Source of the DNA: Labilibacter marinus
GTDB taxonomy: Bacteria; Bacteroidota; Bacteroidia; Bacteroidales; Marinilabiliaceae
Reading direction: 5' to 3'
Length of the DNA: 64,000 nt
NCBI RefSeq assembly: GCF_001659685.2
Contig: NZ_LXYE02000035.1
Location: 122,717-186,716 of the forward strand
Shown here piece after piece: positions 9,600 through 18,274 of this stretch (position 1 is the first letter of the stretch; every line of letters starts with the position of its first letter). The notes beneath the pieces are model-generated. The model saw only the letters and a list, made by a program, of their open reading frames with translations. It was not told the DNA's origin and made no database searches. A program made the translations under genes and the position numbers.

Positions 9600-9685
9600 T
9601 TAGGCAGTCAGCAGTATTCAAAAAAAACAGTATTCAGTATAACAGTAAACAAAACTGTTCACTGCATACTGCCAACTGCTTATTA
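9600..9685. repeat. CAGTATTCAGT-type intergenic repeat
   Basis: The gap between the convergent cdd and rluA-type genes consists of imperfect copies of CAGTATTCA/CAGTAT followed by the inverted form ACTGCATACTGCCAACTGC. Similar wording recurs at 22895-22920 and 57555-57585. It can fold as a loose hairpin and may serve as a bidirectional terminator. Confidence 0.5.
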
Positions 9686-9688
9686 CAA

Positions 9689-10366
9689 TTACATCACATT
9701 CTGAAACTCATTCCATAGGTTATCTTCCTTAGGAACTGGTGCTAAAATAGAAATAAACTCCTTTGTTACTGGATGCGTAAACTCAATCTTTCGAGCATGT
9801 AAATTAACTCCTCCTCCTTTATTTGAACGAGCAGCACCATATTTTAAATCGCCTCTGATAGGACATCCAATTTTTGCCAGCTGACATCGAATTTGATGGT
9901 GTCTTCCGGTTTCTAATTCAATTTCTAACAGATGGTAGTTAGCCGAACTCGAAACCAACTTATAGGTTAGTACTGCTTCCTTCGACTTTTTACGTGGCGT
10001 ATCATAAGCACTCGAACGGTTTTTCTCCTGATTCTTAATCATGTGATGCACCAATCTTCCTGAATCAGACTCTGGAAGTTGCTTTACTATTGCCCAATAT
10101 GTTTTTTTTATCTCTTTTTCTAGAAACATTTTGCTCAACCGTGTGGCTGCTTTACTGGTGCGGGCAAATATTACTACTCCACTTACAGGCCGATCAATAC
10201 GATGTACAACACCTAAATAAACATCACCTGGCTTTTTATATTTTTTTTTGATATAAGCTTTTACTGTATCAGATAAAGCTTCATCTCCAGTTTTATCTCC
10301 CTGAACGATTTCAGAGTTAGATTTATTTACCGCGATGATATGATTGTCTTCAAATAATATATTCAT
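9689..10366 (-). CDS. RluA-family RNA pseudouridine synthase
   Basis: Converts uridine to pseudouridine in rRNA or tRNA. The catalytic motif HRIDRPVSG carries the essential Asp (D58), followed by TSKAATRLSKMF and the C-terminal ETGRHHQIRCQLA segment that builds the base-binding pocket. At 225 residues with no S4 domain it is a short RluA-type enzyme; target position cannot be predicted. The ATG at 10366 is preferred over a TTG five codons upstream because MNILFEDNHIIAVNK is the conserved opening. It lies downstream of panB with a ~95-bp gap. Confidence 0.93.
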   Translation of the reverse strand: MNILFEDNHIIAVNKSNSEIVQGDKTGDEALSDTVKAYIKKKYKKPGDVYLGVVHRIDRPVSGVVIFARTSKAATRLSKMFLEKEIKKTYWAIVKQLPESDSGRLVHHMIKNQEKNRSSAYDTPRKKSKEAVLTYKLVSSSANYHLLEIELETGRHHQIRCQLAKIGCPIRGDLKYGAARSNKGGGVNLHARKIEFTHPVTKEFISILAPVPKEDNLWNEFQNVM

Positions 10367-10460
10367 TTCTTCAATTATCAATTTACAGTTAACAACAATC
10401 AGCTAGCAATAAAAAGTCATCCCTAAATTTGATAACTGATCATTGTTACTTGTTCATTGC

Positions 10461-11279
10461 CTAATATTGTTCCCTGTCATTAGGGAAATCTACCGATTTT
10501 ACATCGTCAATATAATTACCTACGGCACCGCCTATTTCTGCAAATAAGTTATGGTAACGACGTAAAAATCTTGGTGAGAACTCTTGATTAATACCCAGCA
10601 TATCGTGTAAAACAAGTACCTGCCCATCTACGCCACTTCCCGCACCAATACCAATTATTGGAATAGTTAACTCATCCGCAACGCGTTTCGCTAACTCAGC
10701 AGGTATCTTTTCTAGCACTATAGCAAAGCATCCTGCTTCTTGAAGTAAATGAGCATCTTTAATTAACTTCTCAGCTTCTTCTTCTTGCTTAGCCCTTACG
10801 GTATAAGTACCAAATTTATGAATAGATTGTGGTGTTAAGCCTAAATGCCCCATTACAGGAATACCTGCAGACAAAATTCTGGAAATACACTCTACCACTT
10901 CTTCTCCACCCTCTAGCTTAACAGAATCCGCAGCAGTTTCTTTCATTATTCTAATGGCCGAAGAAAGCGCCTCTTTTGAGTTACCTTGGTAGGTACCAAA
11001 AGGCATATCTACAACAACCAGTGCTCTATTGACGGCACGTACAACCGACGCACCATGATATATCATTTGATCTAAGGTAATAGGCAAAGTGGTTTCAAAA
11101 CCAGCCATCACATTAGAAGCAGAGTCTCCTACCAATATTACATCAATACCAGATTGATCTACTATTTTAGCCAATGAGTAATCATAGGCTGTCAACATGG
11201 CAATTTTCTCTTTATTATGCTTCATCTCACTCAAAACATGAGTGGTCACCTTCTTCTGACGATTCATTGCTACCGACAT
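10461..11279 (-). CDS. panB: 3-methyl-2-oxobutanoate hydroxymethyltransferase
   Basis: First step of pantothenate/CoA synthesis: adds a hydroxymethyl group from methylene-THF to ketoisovalerate. Family motifs present: [28 protein letters not shown] (Mg-binding Asp), [28 protein letters not shown] and [21 protein letters not shown]. At 272 residues it is full length. No panC or panD is nearby, so the pathway is scattered. The ATG at 11279 lies just below an AT-rich spacer shared with the divergent barrel-protein gene. Confidence 0.96.
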   Translation of the reverse strand: MSVAMNRQKKVTTHVLSEMKHNKEKIAMLTAYDYSLAKIVDQSGIDVILVGDSASNVMAGFETTLPITLDQMIYHGASVVRAVNRALVVVDMPFGTYQGNSKEALSSAIRIMKETAADSVKLEGGEEVVECISRILSAGIPVMGHLGLTPQSIHKFGTYTVRAKQEEEAEKLIKDAHLLQEAGCFAIVLEKIPAELAKRVADELTIPIIGIGAGSGVDGQVLVLHDMLGINQEFSPRFLRRYHNLFAEIGGAVGNYIDDVKSVDFPNDREQY

Positions 11280-11431
11280 AATTTATAAAGTGTTTTTGTG
11301 TTTGATGGGCGCAAAGTTAATAAATTGTTATATGGAGATGGCAATAATAATGAAAAGCTTCATATCTAAATTTAATATTTTATAATTTCGTGCGTTTCTA
11401 ATAACAACACAACACTTAAAACACAACAATA

Positions 11432-12007
11432 ATGAAACATTCTTTAATTATTATCGGCCTATTAATAATGGGATTAAGCCAGTTAGTAGCCCAACCTTTA
11501 ACTTTTGAACAACAAAGCATTGGTTTTGCTGTGGGTATACCTGCTATTAACCAAAATAATGTCACCTCTCGCAATCCATCTATTACAGCTCAATACGAAT
11601 ATGGAATAAGTGATAAAATAGGTATTGGTTATATTGGTGTAGGCGGTTTACTTTCATTTGCTGGTGCAGAATACAACGATCAAATAATGAATACTAAATA
11701 TTCTAACAAATACAACTACACACTTATTGGACCAAGAGCTGCTTACCATTTTGACATGGTAGACTTAACTGGAAGTACTGCATGGAGTAATATAGATGTT
11801 TATGGAGGTGCATTTTTAGGCCTTAAGTTTGAATCTTTCAAATATGATTCGCCTGTTACCAATAAGCAGGAAAAAGAAAACAACACTAAACTGGCCACCG
11901 ACTTATTTGCTGGTATTAGATATGGCTTTAACGATAACATTGGTGCTTTTGCAGAAATGGGGTTTGGCGTAAGTTATTTTAGTGTGGGGGTAAACTGGAG
12001 GTTCTAA
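11432..12007 (+). CDS. Outer-membrane beta-barrel protein, unknown function
   Basis: A 191-residue protein with a signal peptide (MKHSLIIIGLLIMGLSQLVAQ). The mature part alternates hydrophobic and polar residues with many Gly/Tyr and ends in a C-terminal aromatic strand (VSYFSVGVNWRF), the classic signature for BAM-assembled barrels. Size and strand count suggest a small 8-stranded barrel of the PorT/OmpW-like type. No ligand or partner can be inferred. A TAATTTCG element upstream (near 11382) resembles a -7 box. It is probably a separate transcript from the following gene, which has its own promoter. Confidence 0.75.
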   Translation: MKHSLIIIGLLIMGLSQLVAQPLTFEQQSIGFAVGIPAINQNNVTSRNPSITAQYEYGISDKIGIGYIGVGGLLSFAGAEYNDQIMNTKYSNKYNYTLIGPRAAYHFDMVDLTGSTAWSNIDVYGGAFLGLKFESFKYDSPVTNKQEKENNTKLATDLFAGIRYGFNDNIGAFAEMGFGVSYFSVGVNWRF

Positions 12008-12049
12008 TTTAAAACGATACTTTATTAAGCATATCAAGTCATATTTGCA

Positions 12050-12078
12050 TTGTTAATTGTATACAAATTATATTTTTG
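12050..12078 (+). promoter_or_regulatory. Predicted promoter of the DUF3857/transglutaminase pair
   Basis: TTG (12050-12052), 18-bp spacer, TATTTTTG (12071-12078), matching TTG-N18/19-TAnnTTTG; 21 bp upstream of the ATG at 12100. Confidence 0.5.
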
Positions 12079-12099
12079 TAACAATTAAACTATTACCCT

Positions 12100-14340
12100 A
12101 TGACTACTAAGCATTATATTGTACTATTTGCACTTACCCTATTTATTAATTTGGCTTTTTGCCAATACGATGATGAGTTTAACTATAGCTCAAACGATAC
12201 TTTTACAAAGCACGAAGCTGAATTAAAAGACTATTTCTGGAATCAATGCGATTCAACTTTTAGGATTTCCGAAGTTCCCAATAAATGGGAAAACGAATCG
12301 GCAGTAATCCTTTCCAAAAGAATTGAGTACACAGTAAAGAAAAAAGGCTTTTCGAATAAGCTACTTGAACATTATTATTATCATATAAGGGTAAAACTTC
12401 TAGATAATAATGCTGTTGATGAGTTTTCGGAATACACTTTTAAAAATAGCAAAAGACAATATCGAGGAGCATTTAGTTATGAAACGATTAACCTTTATAC
12501 AGGAGTAAAAGTTGAAAAAGAAAATGGTGAAATAATTGAAGTTGATTTAAGTGATGCAGTTGAAAAAGAAATTTCGAGTGGTTATAGAAGAAAAGCCTAT
12601 AATAAGTTAGCTATTCCTAATACTCAGATAGGTGATATTATAGACATATATTATTGTATTGAAAGGAAATTTCCAATTTCTGGTTTCCATGAATTTTCGC
12701 CCGTTTACTTCGAATTACAAGGTGAGTATCCCATTTTAAATCAAACATTACATTTTAACATCCTTAGAAATTGTTATTTAAATGCAAAATCAATCAATGG
12801 AGCTCCTGATTTGAAATGTGTTGATGTAAATGTAAACGAAGGAATTGACTCTTTTGAACTAACGGATAAAGACAGAGAAAAATTTATTGACGAAGAATGG
12901 AGTAATTCCATCTTTGAAGTTCCTGCTCTTAAATTTCAAGCTTATTTTGCAGGAAGTGCTAACGGATATCTTAACTCTGGGTACGAATCTTTTTTTGCGC
13001 CTATAAGTAAACTAAAATCAAAGCCAAATACGGCCGCCCTGGCCGATTTTTCCATTTCAATGAAAACTAATATAATGAATGCATATAATCCCTATCGTCC
13101 ATTATATATCAATACTTATCGTTATTTAAAACGCATTAGCAAAACTAAAGAGTTTAGTACAGAAGAGTTAACTGAGGAAGCTTATTACTTTATTAGAGAG
13201 TTTTGGTACCAGCAAAACTTTCATCTTACGCCCCAGTTTTTCAGTTATCAAAACAGGCAGCTAGATATTATTAACACAACATTTGCTATTAGTGCTGCCT
13301 TAATCCGATTAAAACGACCTCACAAGATAATATACCTAATCCCTAAAAATATAAGTACAAAAGAGGAACTATTGTTTTTAGCTGAACTAACTCCTGGCAT
13401 TAAAACATCTTCAACACAAGCTCCAATTTACATCACCGACATTGGGCCAACTACAAATTGCGGAGAGATACCTAGCACTCATCGAGCAACCACGGCATTT
13501 AGTACAAGCATTTCGAATCTTGGAGCCAGTAAAATAACAACAATAGAAACTCCTGAGCAGAAAGCCAATTACAACACATGCCATATAGAAAGCGAAGCTG
13601 CATTCTTTTCTGATTATGATTCTCTATTGGTTAAATCAAAAATTAGCCTGCTGGGCGCTGAGAAACTAAGCTGGGATTCTGTAGTTTTCGTATCCAAAAC
13701 CATTCAGGAAGAGTTTAATAAAGAAAAATACAGTAAATACATTTTTGACAAGACCTTGACAGAAACGGCAGCTAGTAAAGAAAGAAAACAGGAGCTATTG
13801 TTACTTTTTGAAGAAGAAGAACAGGAACGTTTAGAAAGTATAAAGGAGAAAATAAAACAATCCTTTTCTGTTGAGGATGTTTCCTTAAAGCACTTTAATT
13901 TAATAAACTCTGGGAGGTGGAAACAAAATCCGAATTTAATATTTGAAATAGAATATGCCATTAAAGCAAATACTACAAATATTGGCAGCAATATTATATT
14001 TTCCACTAATAATTTAACAAGCCATTTGGGTTCTATATTAGAATCTGAAAGAAAATACGACATCTACCTTCCCTATAAGAAGGAGGTTATGCATAGTATT
14101 CGCTTAACAGGTTTTAATGTGAGCAATAGTTCAGGGTTTGAGAAGTTAACAAAATCCTTCGAATCAGATGAAATATCCTTTTCGAGCCAATACAAGATAG
14201 AAGAGAATTCATTAGTTATTAACTCAAAAGAAACAATTAATGAAATTGAACTTAAAAAAACAGAATGGCTTAAATTTATGGATTTTAAAAAATCTATGTA
14301 CGACTTTAAGAACACTAAACTAAAACTAAGCATTGAATAA
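12100..14340 (+). CDS. DUF3857-type secreted protein with degenerate transglutaminase domain
   Basis: A 746-residue protein with a signal peptide (MTTKHYIVLFALTLFINLAFC). Residues about 50-250 resemble the DUF3857 all-beta domain seen in Bacteroidota periplasmic proteins (YYHIRVKLLDNNAVDEFSEYTF, NTQIGDIIDIYYCIERKF). A later region (about 345-420) aligns in position with the transglutaminase core of the next gene. There the catalytic Cys motif YGDCK is replaced by YQNRQLDIINTT, so it is probably non-catalytic. The C-terminal half is charged and helical, then beta-rich. It is 5 bp upstream of the active-looking paralogue, so the two are surely co-transcribed. The substrate is unknown. Confidence 0.75.
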   Translation: MTTKHYIVLFALTLFINLAFCQYDDEFNYSSNDTFTKHEAELKDYFWNQCDSTFRISEVPNKWENESAVILSKRIEYTVKKKGFSNKLLEHYYYHIRVKLLDNNAVDEFSEYTFKNSKRQYRGAFSYETINLYTGVKVEKENGEIIEVDLSDAVEKEISSGYRRKAYNKLAIPNTQIGDIIDIYYCIERKFPISGFHEFSPVYFELQGEYPILNQTLHFNILRNCYLNAKSINGAPDLKCVDVNVNEGIDSFELTDKDREKFIDEEWSNSIFEVPALKFQAYFAGSANGYLNSGYESFFAPISKLKSKPNTAALADFSISMKTNIMNAYNPYRPLYINTYRYLKRISKTKEFSTEELTEEAYYFIREFWYQQNFHLTPQFFSYQNRQLDIINTTFAISAALIRLKRPHKIIYLIPKNISTKEELLFLAELTPGIKTSSTQAPIYITDIGPTTNCGEIPSTHRATTAFSTSISNLGASKITTIETPEQKANYNTCHIESEAAFFSDYDSLLVKSKISLLGAEKLSWDSVVFVSKTIQEEFNKEKYSKYIFDKTLTETAASKERKQELLLLFEEEEQERLESIKEKIKQSFSVEDVSLKHFNLINSGRWKQNPNLIFEIEYAIKANTTNIGSNIIFSTNNLTSHLGSILESERKYDIYLPYKKEVMHSIRLTGFNVSNSSGFEKLTKSFESDEISFSSQYKIEENSLVINSKETINEIELKKTEWLKFMDFKKSMYDFKNTKLKLSIE

Positions 14341-14345
14341 ATACT

Positions 14346-16262
14346 ATGAGAAGAGTTCTTTTAATCCTTATGTCACTGTTTATATTGTTGTGTTGCGCTA
14401 TTGCGGATAACACGCCATACTCAAAACAAGAATTAAAAAAGAAATGGCCCAAAGCTGAAACTATAATAAGTAATTACACCACTGTAATTACTTTTGCAAT
14501 AAACTCTAACAGTGGTAAAATAGAAGTATTTCAGAATGATACAATTGATATTGTTCCTATCTTGAATAAACCATTCGAAAGGCTGTATTACTATAACAAT
14601 TATGCTTCGGTAAATAAATGTACTCTGAAGGAGAATAATGAATATAAAAAAAGAATGAGCATCATTGATGGTAATGAGGATTCTGAAAATATATTTCATT
14701 CAGATTTAAAATTTAGGCATTTCTCGTATAGCCCAGATATTAATTCTAAGTTTTATCGTTTTACAGGGATGCAAACAATAAATGACATTCGCTATTGGGG
14801 TGCAGAATTTTTAAATGATCCTATATATCCCGTTAAAACCAGAAAGTACATTATTAAAATTCCTAAATGGTTAAAACTGAAAATTCAAGATTTTAATTTT
14901 AAACACTTTGACATTAGTAAAACTGAAAAGAATGGATCAGACGGTTCAACCCTTATTGAATACACGGCGAAAAACCTAAATAAAAATCCTTCAAAAAAAA
15001 ATAAAGACAGCTTCCTTAGTCCTTTTCATTCATACCCCAACCTATTATTCCTTCCTGAAAAATACACAAATGAAAATGGTAATGATAAAAATATCCATTC
15101 GAATGTAGATGATTTATATAAATGGTATACTGAACTTGCTGGTAATCTAGATTATGATACTGTTTTTTTTGAACCTATTGTGACAGATATTGTAACAGAG
15201 GCTAAAAGCTCTACCGATTCCATAAAAGCCATTTACTATTGGGTGCAAGACAACATTCGTTATGTAGCTTTTGAAGAAGGGCTTGCTGGCTTTAGGCCAG
15301 ACCGTGCTAAAAGTGTATATGAAAAAAAATATGGAGATTGTAAAGGCATGTCGAACCTTCTTTCTGCCATGCTAAATCAGGCTGGCTTTAATGCTAAAAT
15401 TGCCTGGATGGGAACACAGCATTTAATCTATGATTATTCGACGCCTTCCATTGCAACAGACAATCATATGATTTGCTATTTAAATCATAACAATCAAGAT
15501 TACTATTTAGATGCCACATATAATAAGCTAGCCTTGGGCAACAATAGTCCTGCTATTCAGGGCAAGCAAGTATTAATTGAAAACGGTTCTAATTATATCA
15601 TTAAAACAATTCCTAAAAAAGATGTTAAGTGCAATATTGCTAAACAAACCTCAAACTATACAATACACAACAACCAATTAATTGGCAACACAACATTAAG
15701 CTATTCTGGAGATGCTAAAATTGTTTTAAACTCTGCACTAACCAGCATTAAGCAAAACGATAAAGAAAAATTTATACAAGAAGTAGTTTGGAAACACAAG
15801 GATATACAAATTAGTGATATTGAGATAACAAACATCAATCAAAGAGATTCAGCATTAATAGTAAACTTCCAAGAAAAAAACACTAATTGTTTGGTAAAAT
15901 TTGATCAGGAAGTGTTTCTGAATGTAAACAAATTCAACTCAACAACTGCAGCAAGAGTTGATACCGTTGATCGTTATCACATTTACCTCACTCGAAAAAT
16001 TAATTCTCAGAGTGAAATGAGTATAGAATTACCATCTACAATGCAACTTATTAAACTGCCTAAATCCGAAAGCTATTCTGATAGCATATTCTCCTTTAAG
16101 GTTGATTACATGCAGGTAGATAACAAAATTATTTTTTCAAAAGAGTTAAAAATAGACCATCAGATTATTTACAAAGATTTGTTTAATAAATACTACACAT
16201 TTTTAGATAAATACAAAAAATGCTTAAACAAAACTATTGAGCTCACCATAAAACAACCCTAA
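14346..16262 (+). CDS. DUF3857/transglutaminase-like secreted protein
   Basis: A 638-residue protein with a hydrophobic export signal (MRRVLLILMSLFILLCCAIA). The N-terminal part is DUF3857-like. A transglutaminase-like cysteine-protease fold runs at about 270-400, with an intact triad: C332 in KKYGDCKGMSNLL, H374 in TDNHMICYL and D389 in YYLDATYNK. The preceding IYYWVQDNIRYVAFEEGLAGFRPDRA is the family's helix-strand lead-in. The C-terminal part is beta-rich. It probably acts in the periplasm on a peptide or polysaccharide-linked amide; the substrate is not known for this family. Five bases separate it from the upstream partner. Confidence 0.82.
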   Translation: MRRVLLILMSLFILLCCAIADNTPYSKQELKKKWPKAETIISNYTTVITFAINSNSGKIEVFQNDTIDIVPILNKPFERLYYYNNYASVNKCTLKENNEYKKRMSIIDGNEDSENIFHSDLKFRHFSYSPDINSKFYRFTGMQTINDIRYWGAEFLNDPIYPVKTRKYIIKIPKWLKLKIQDFNFKHFDISKTEKNGSDGSTLIEYTAKNLNKNPSKKNKDSFLSPFHSYPNLLFLPEKYTNENGNDKNIHSNVDDLYKWYTELAGNLDYDTVFFEPIVTDIVTEAKSSTDSIKAIYYWVQDNIRYVAFEEGLAGFRPDRAKSVYEKKYGDCKGMSNLLSAMLNQAGFNAKIAWMGTQHLIYDYSTPSIATDNHMICYLNHNNQDYYLDATYNKLALGNNSPAIQGKQVLIENGSNYIIKTIPKKDVKCNIAKQTSNYTIHNNQLIGNTTLSYSGDAKIVLNSALTSIKQNDKEKFIQEVVWKHKDIQISDIEITNINQRDSALIVNFQEKNTNCLVKFDQEVFLNVNKFNSTTAARVDTVDRYHIYLTRKINSQSEMSIELPSTMQLIKLPKSESYSDSIFSFKVDYMQVDNKIIFSKELKIDHQIIYKDLFNKYYTFLDKYKKCLNKTIELTIKQP

Positions 16263-16406
16263 TTATATTATCAATATAATTACACCGTTCTATTAATGTC
16301 TGTTACAAACATTAACTTACTATATCAATGGAACAAATAGTACTTAAAGTGGATTAAGAAATAATTACTGGTCCGCTTCAATAGGAATGAAAATTTAACC
16401 AAGTCT

Positions 16407-17897
16407 ATGCATACCAATAACCATCAAAAATACCTTCATCACACATCAGAACCGGATGCCTTTCATCAACAAACGTATAACGACCTTAATTTGGAAGAGG
16501 TATATGAGCAAATAGATGAAACACAATCTGCCTATGGCAAACAGTTTTTCTATAAGTATCTATTTGATGATTCATTTACTATCTCGAATAAAAATATTAA
16601 AGATGATATTGATGAAATAAATATATCTACAAAACAAAAAAAGCGTATTCAAAAACATCTAACAAAGGCTAATCAATTTAAAGATTATTTTTTGGTGGAT
16701 TTATTCTTTGATTCATTTTCGATTCATAAATATCTCAAATGGCTTTCTGCATTACCTCCTATTCTTTACCTCATTGGAACGATAGGAATCATCTTGCAGA
16801 ACCCGTTGCTTATTGCCTCTATAATTGCTTTTTGTATAAATATTTACTTTTACGCCTGGAGCAAACGTCAAATATTATATAGTATATATGGCTTATCGGC
16901 ATTAAAACGATTCCTAAATATTTCCAAACTGGTAAATGGAAAAGAATCATTCAAACTTAAGGGTATTTCATTTAACCTTACGCTAAAACCCATTAGAATA
17001 AAAGCTTACTTATCTGTGCTTAATCTTCAGTTTGGTAAAGACGGGCTTGATATTATTGTCTCCACAATTACCGAACTATTTAAATGTGCTTTTAATCTTG
17101 AGTTTTTTGCCTACTGGATATGTAGTCGTAAAATACTTAAACACAAAAAGCAATTATTACAAGCATATGAAAAAGTTGCGTATATCGATATGCTTATTGC
17201 ATTAGATAAATTAAAGCAAAGTCCACACGTTTGTAGCCCAACTATTACAGCTGATTTTAACCAACTGCAAATTGTAGATGGCTGGCATCCTCTGGTTAAC
17301 CATTGTGTACCAAATAACTTTTCTCCAAAACAAAAAAACACACTTATTACAGGTGCCAATATGAGTGGCAAATCCATATTCATAAAACAAATAGCCTTAA
17401 ATGTTTATTTGGGCCAGAAAATTGATATTTGTTTTGCACAAATAGCTATTATTCCTCAATGCCCAGTTTATACTTACCTGACTATATCTGATGATATTTT
17501 AAATGGCAAAAGTTATTACTATCGGGAACTTGAACGGGTAAAAGAAATCTTATTTCATGCACAAGCAAGTAATGGTTTGGTAGTAATCGATGAGATTTTT
17601 AAAGGAACCAACCGCAACGAACAGATTGCTATGGGGTATAGTGTATTAAATGGCATTAGCGAAACTGGCTCAATAGTAATAGCTTCTACGCACGATATTA
17701 ATCTGCTAAACATGCTAAACGGTTTTAACAATTACTTTTTTGAGATGGTGAAAACAAACGAAGAATACGTATTTAACTATCAAATTCAAGAAGGTAAAAA
17801 TATGCCTATTAATGCCATTACTCTGGCAAAACACATTGGCTTACCTAATAGTATTGTTGAAAATGCAGAAAGAGCTTTTAAAGAAATTAATAATTAA
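16407..17897 (+). CDS. MutS-like ATPase with two membrane segments
   Basis: A 496-residue protein. The C-terminal third is a MutS-type ABC ATPase: Walker A GANMSGKS (316-323), Walker B VVIDE (D395/E396), and signature-like GTNRNEQIAMG and ASTHD motifs. There is no N-terminal mismatch-recognition or connector domain. Instead, after ~115 residues of helical core, there are two hydrophobic stretches (about 115-150, LPPILYLIGTIGIIL and LLIASIIAFCINIYFY) that look transmembrane. This is the Bacteroidota 'MutS family, domain V' group rather than true MutS. A role in mismatch repair is therefore doubtful; the protein is probably anchored at the inner membrane with the ATPase inside. Confidence 0.85.
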   Translation: MHTNNHQKYLHHTSEPDAFHQQTYNDLNLEEVYEQIDETQSAYGKQFFYKYLFDDSFTISNKNIKDDIDEINISTKQKKRIQKHLTKANQFKDYFLVDLFFDSFSIHKYLKWLSALPPILYLIGTIGIILQNPLLIASIIAFCINIYFYAWSKRQILYSIYGLSALKRFLNISKLVNGKESFKLKGISFNLTLKPIRIKAYLSVLNLQFGKDGLDIIVSTITELFKCAFNLEFFAYWICSRKILKHKKQLLQAYEKVAYIDMLIALDKLKQSPHVCSPTITADFNQLQIVDGWHPLVNHCVPNNFSPKQKNTLITGANMSGKSIFIKQIALNVYLGQKIDICFAQIAIIPQCPVYTYLTISDDILNGKSYYYRELERVKEILFHAQASNGLVVIDEIFKGTNRNEQIAMGYSVLNGISETGSIVIASTHDINLLNMLNGFNNYFFEMVKTNEEYVFNYQIQEGKNMPINAITLAKHIGLPNSIVENAERAFKEINN

Positions 17898-17920
17898 ATA
17901 TCCTCTAAAACCTTACAATT

Positions 17921-18094
17921 ATGAACACCCAATGGTATAACAACAAAACGTTAATGTGTCAGTTAATTATTCTTCCGCCTGCATTTTTGTACGGCTTATA
18001 TTTTTCTGATGTATTTAAGAAATCGCATAAAATAATTTTCGCTTTGGCGTACGCCGTATTGTTTTTCCTTGTCGTATTTCTTTTGTTGGCTTAA
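17921..18094 (+). CDS. Small two-segment membrane protein (57 aa)
   Basis: A short open frame, ATG 17921 to TAA 18092-18094, beginning MNTQWYNNKT and ending VLFFLVVFLLLA. It has two predicted membrane helices (about 11-29 and 38-57) separated by a short polar, basic turn (SDVFKKSHK). It is 23 bp downstream of the MutS-like gene on the same strand and may be co-transcribed, which is interesting since that protein also appears membrane-bound. No family recognised. Coding status rests on the continuous frame, hydrophobic pattern and spacing. Confidence 0.55.
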   Translation: MNTQWYNNKTLMCQLIILPPAFLYGLYFSDVFKKSHKIIFALAYAVLFFLVVFLLLA

Positions 18095-18190
18095 TGACAT
18101 ATCTCCAAAAATGTCTTTTTGTCACAAAAACATGACACGATTTATTCGATTTTTAATTTTCCTGTGTCATTATTTCATCAAACTGACACA
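18095..18190 (+). promoter_or_regulatory. Array of TGACA inverted repeats upstream of dnaK
   Basis: Three consecutive inverted repeats built from TGACA/TGTCA: GACAT (18096-18100) with ATGTC (18111-18115), loop 10; TGTCA (18120-18124) with TGACA (18133-18137), loop 8; TGTGTCA (18163-18169) with TGACACA (18184-18190), loop 14. No CIRCE element is seen. They may be protein-binding sites or RNA hairpins controlling dnaK. Confidence 0.5.
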
Positions 18191-18274
18191 TTTTTATGAT
18201 GGCACAGCATTTGAAATAATGGAAACCGAGTTCATAAATAGACAAATTAAAAATCTTATATAAATTAAATTAAA

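Noticed and set aside
18069..18263. 64-codon frame upstream of dnaK
   Set aside because: It overlaps the better-supported 57-residue gene and the TGACA repeats, and its peptide looks like translated AT-rich leader.
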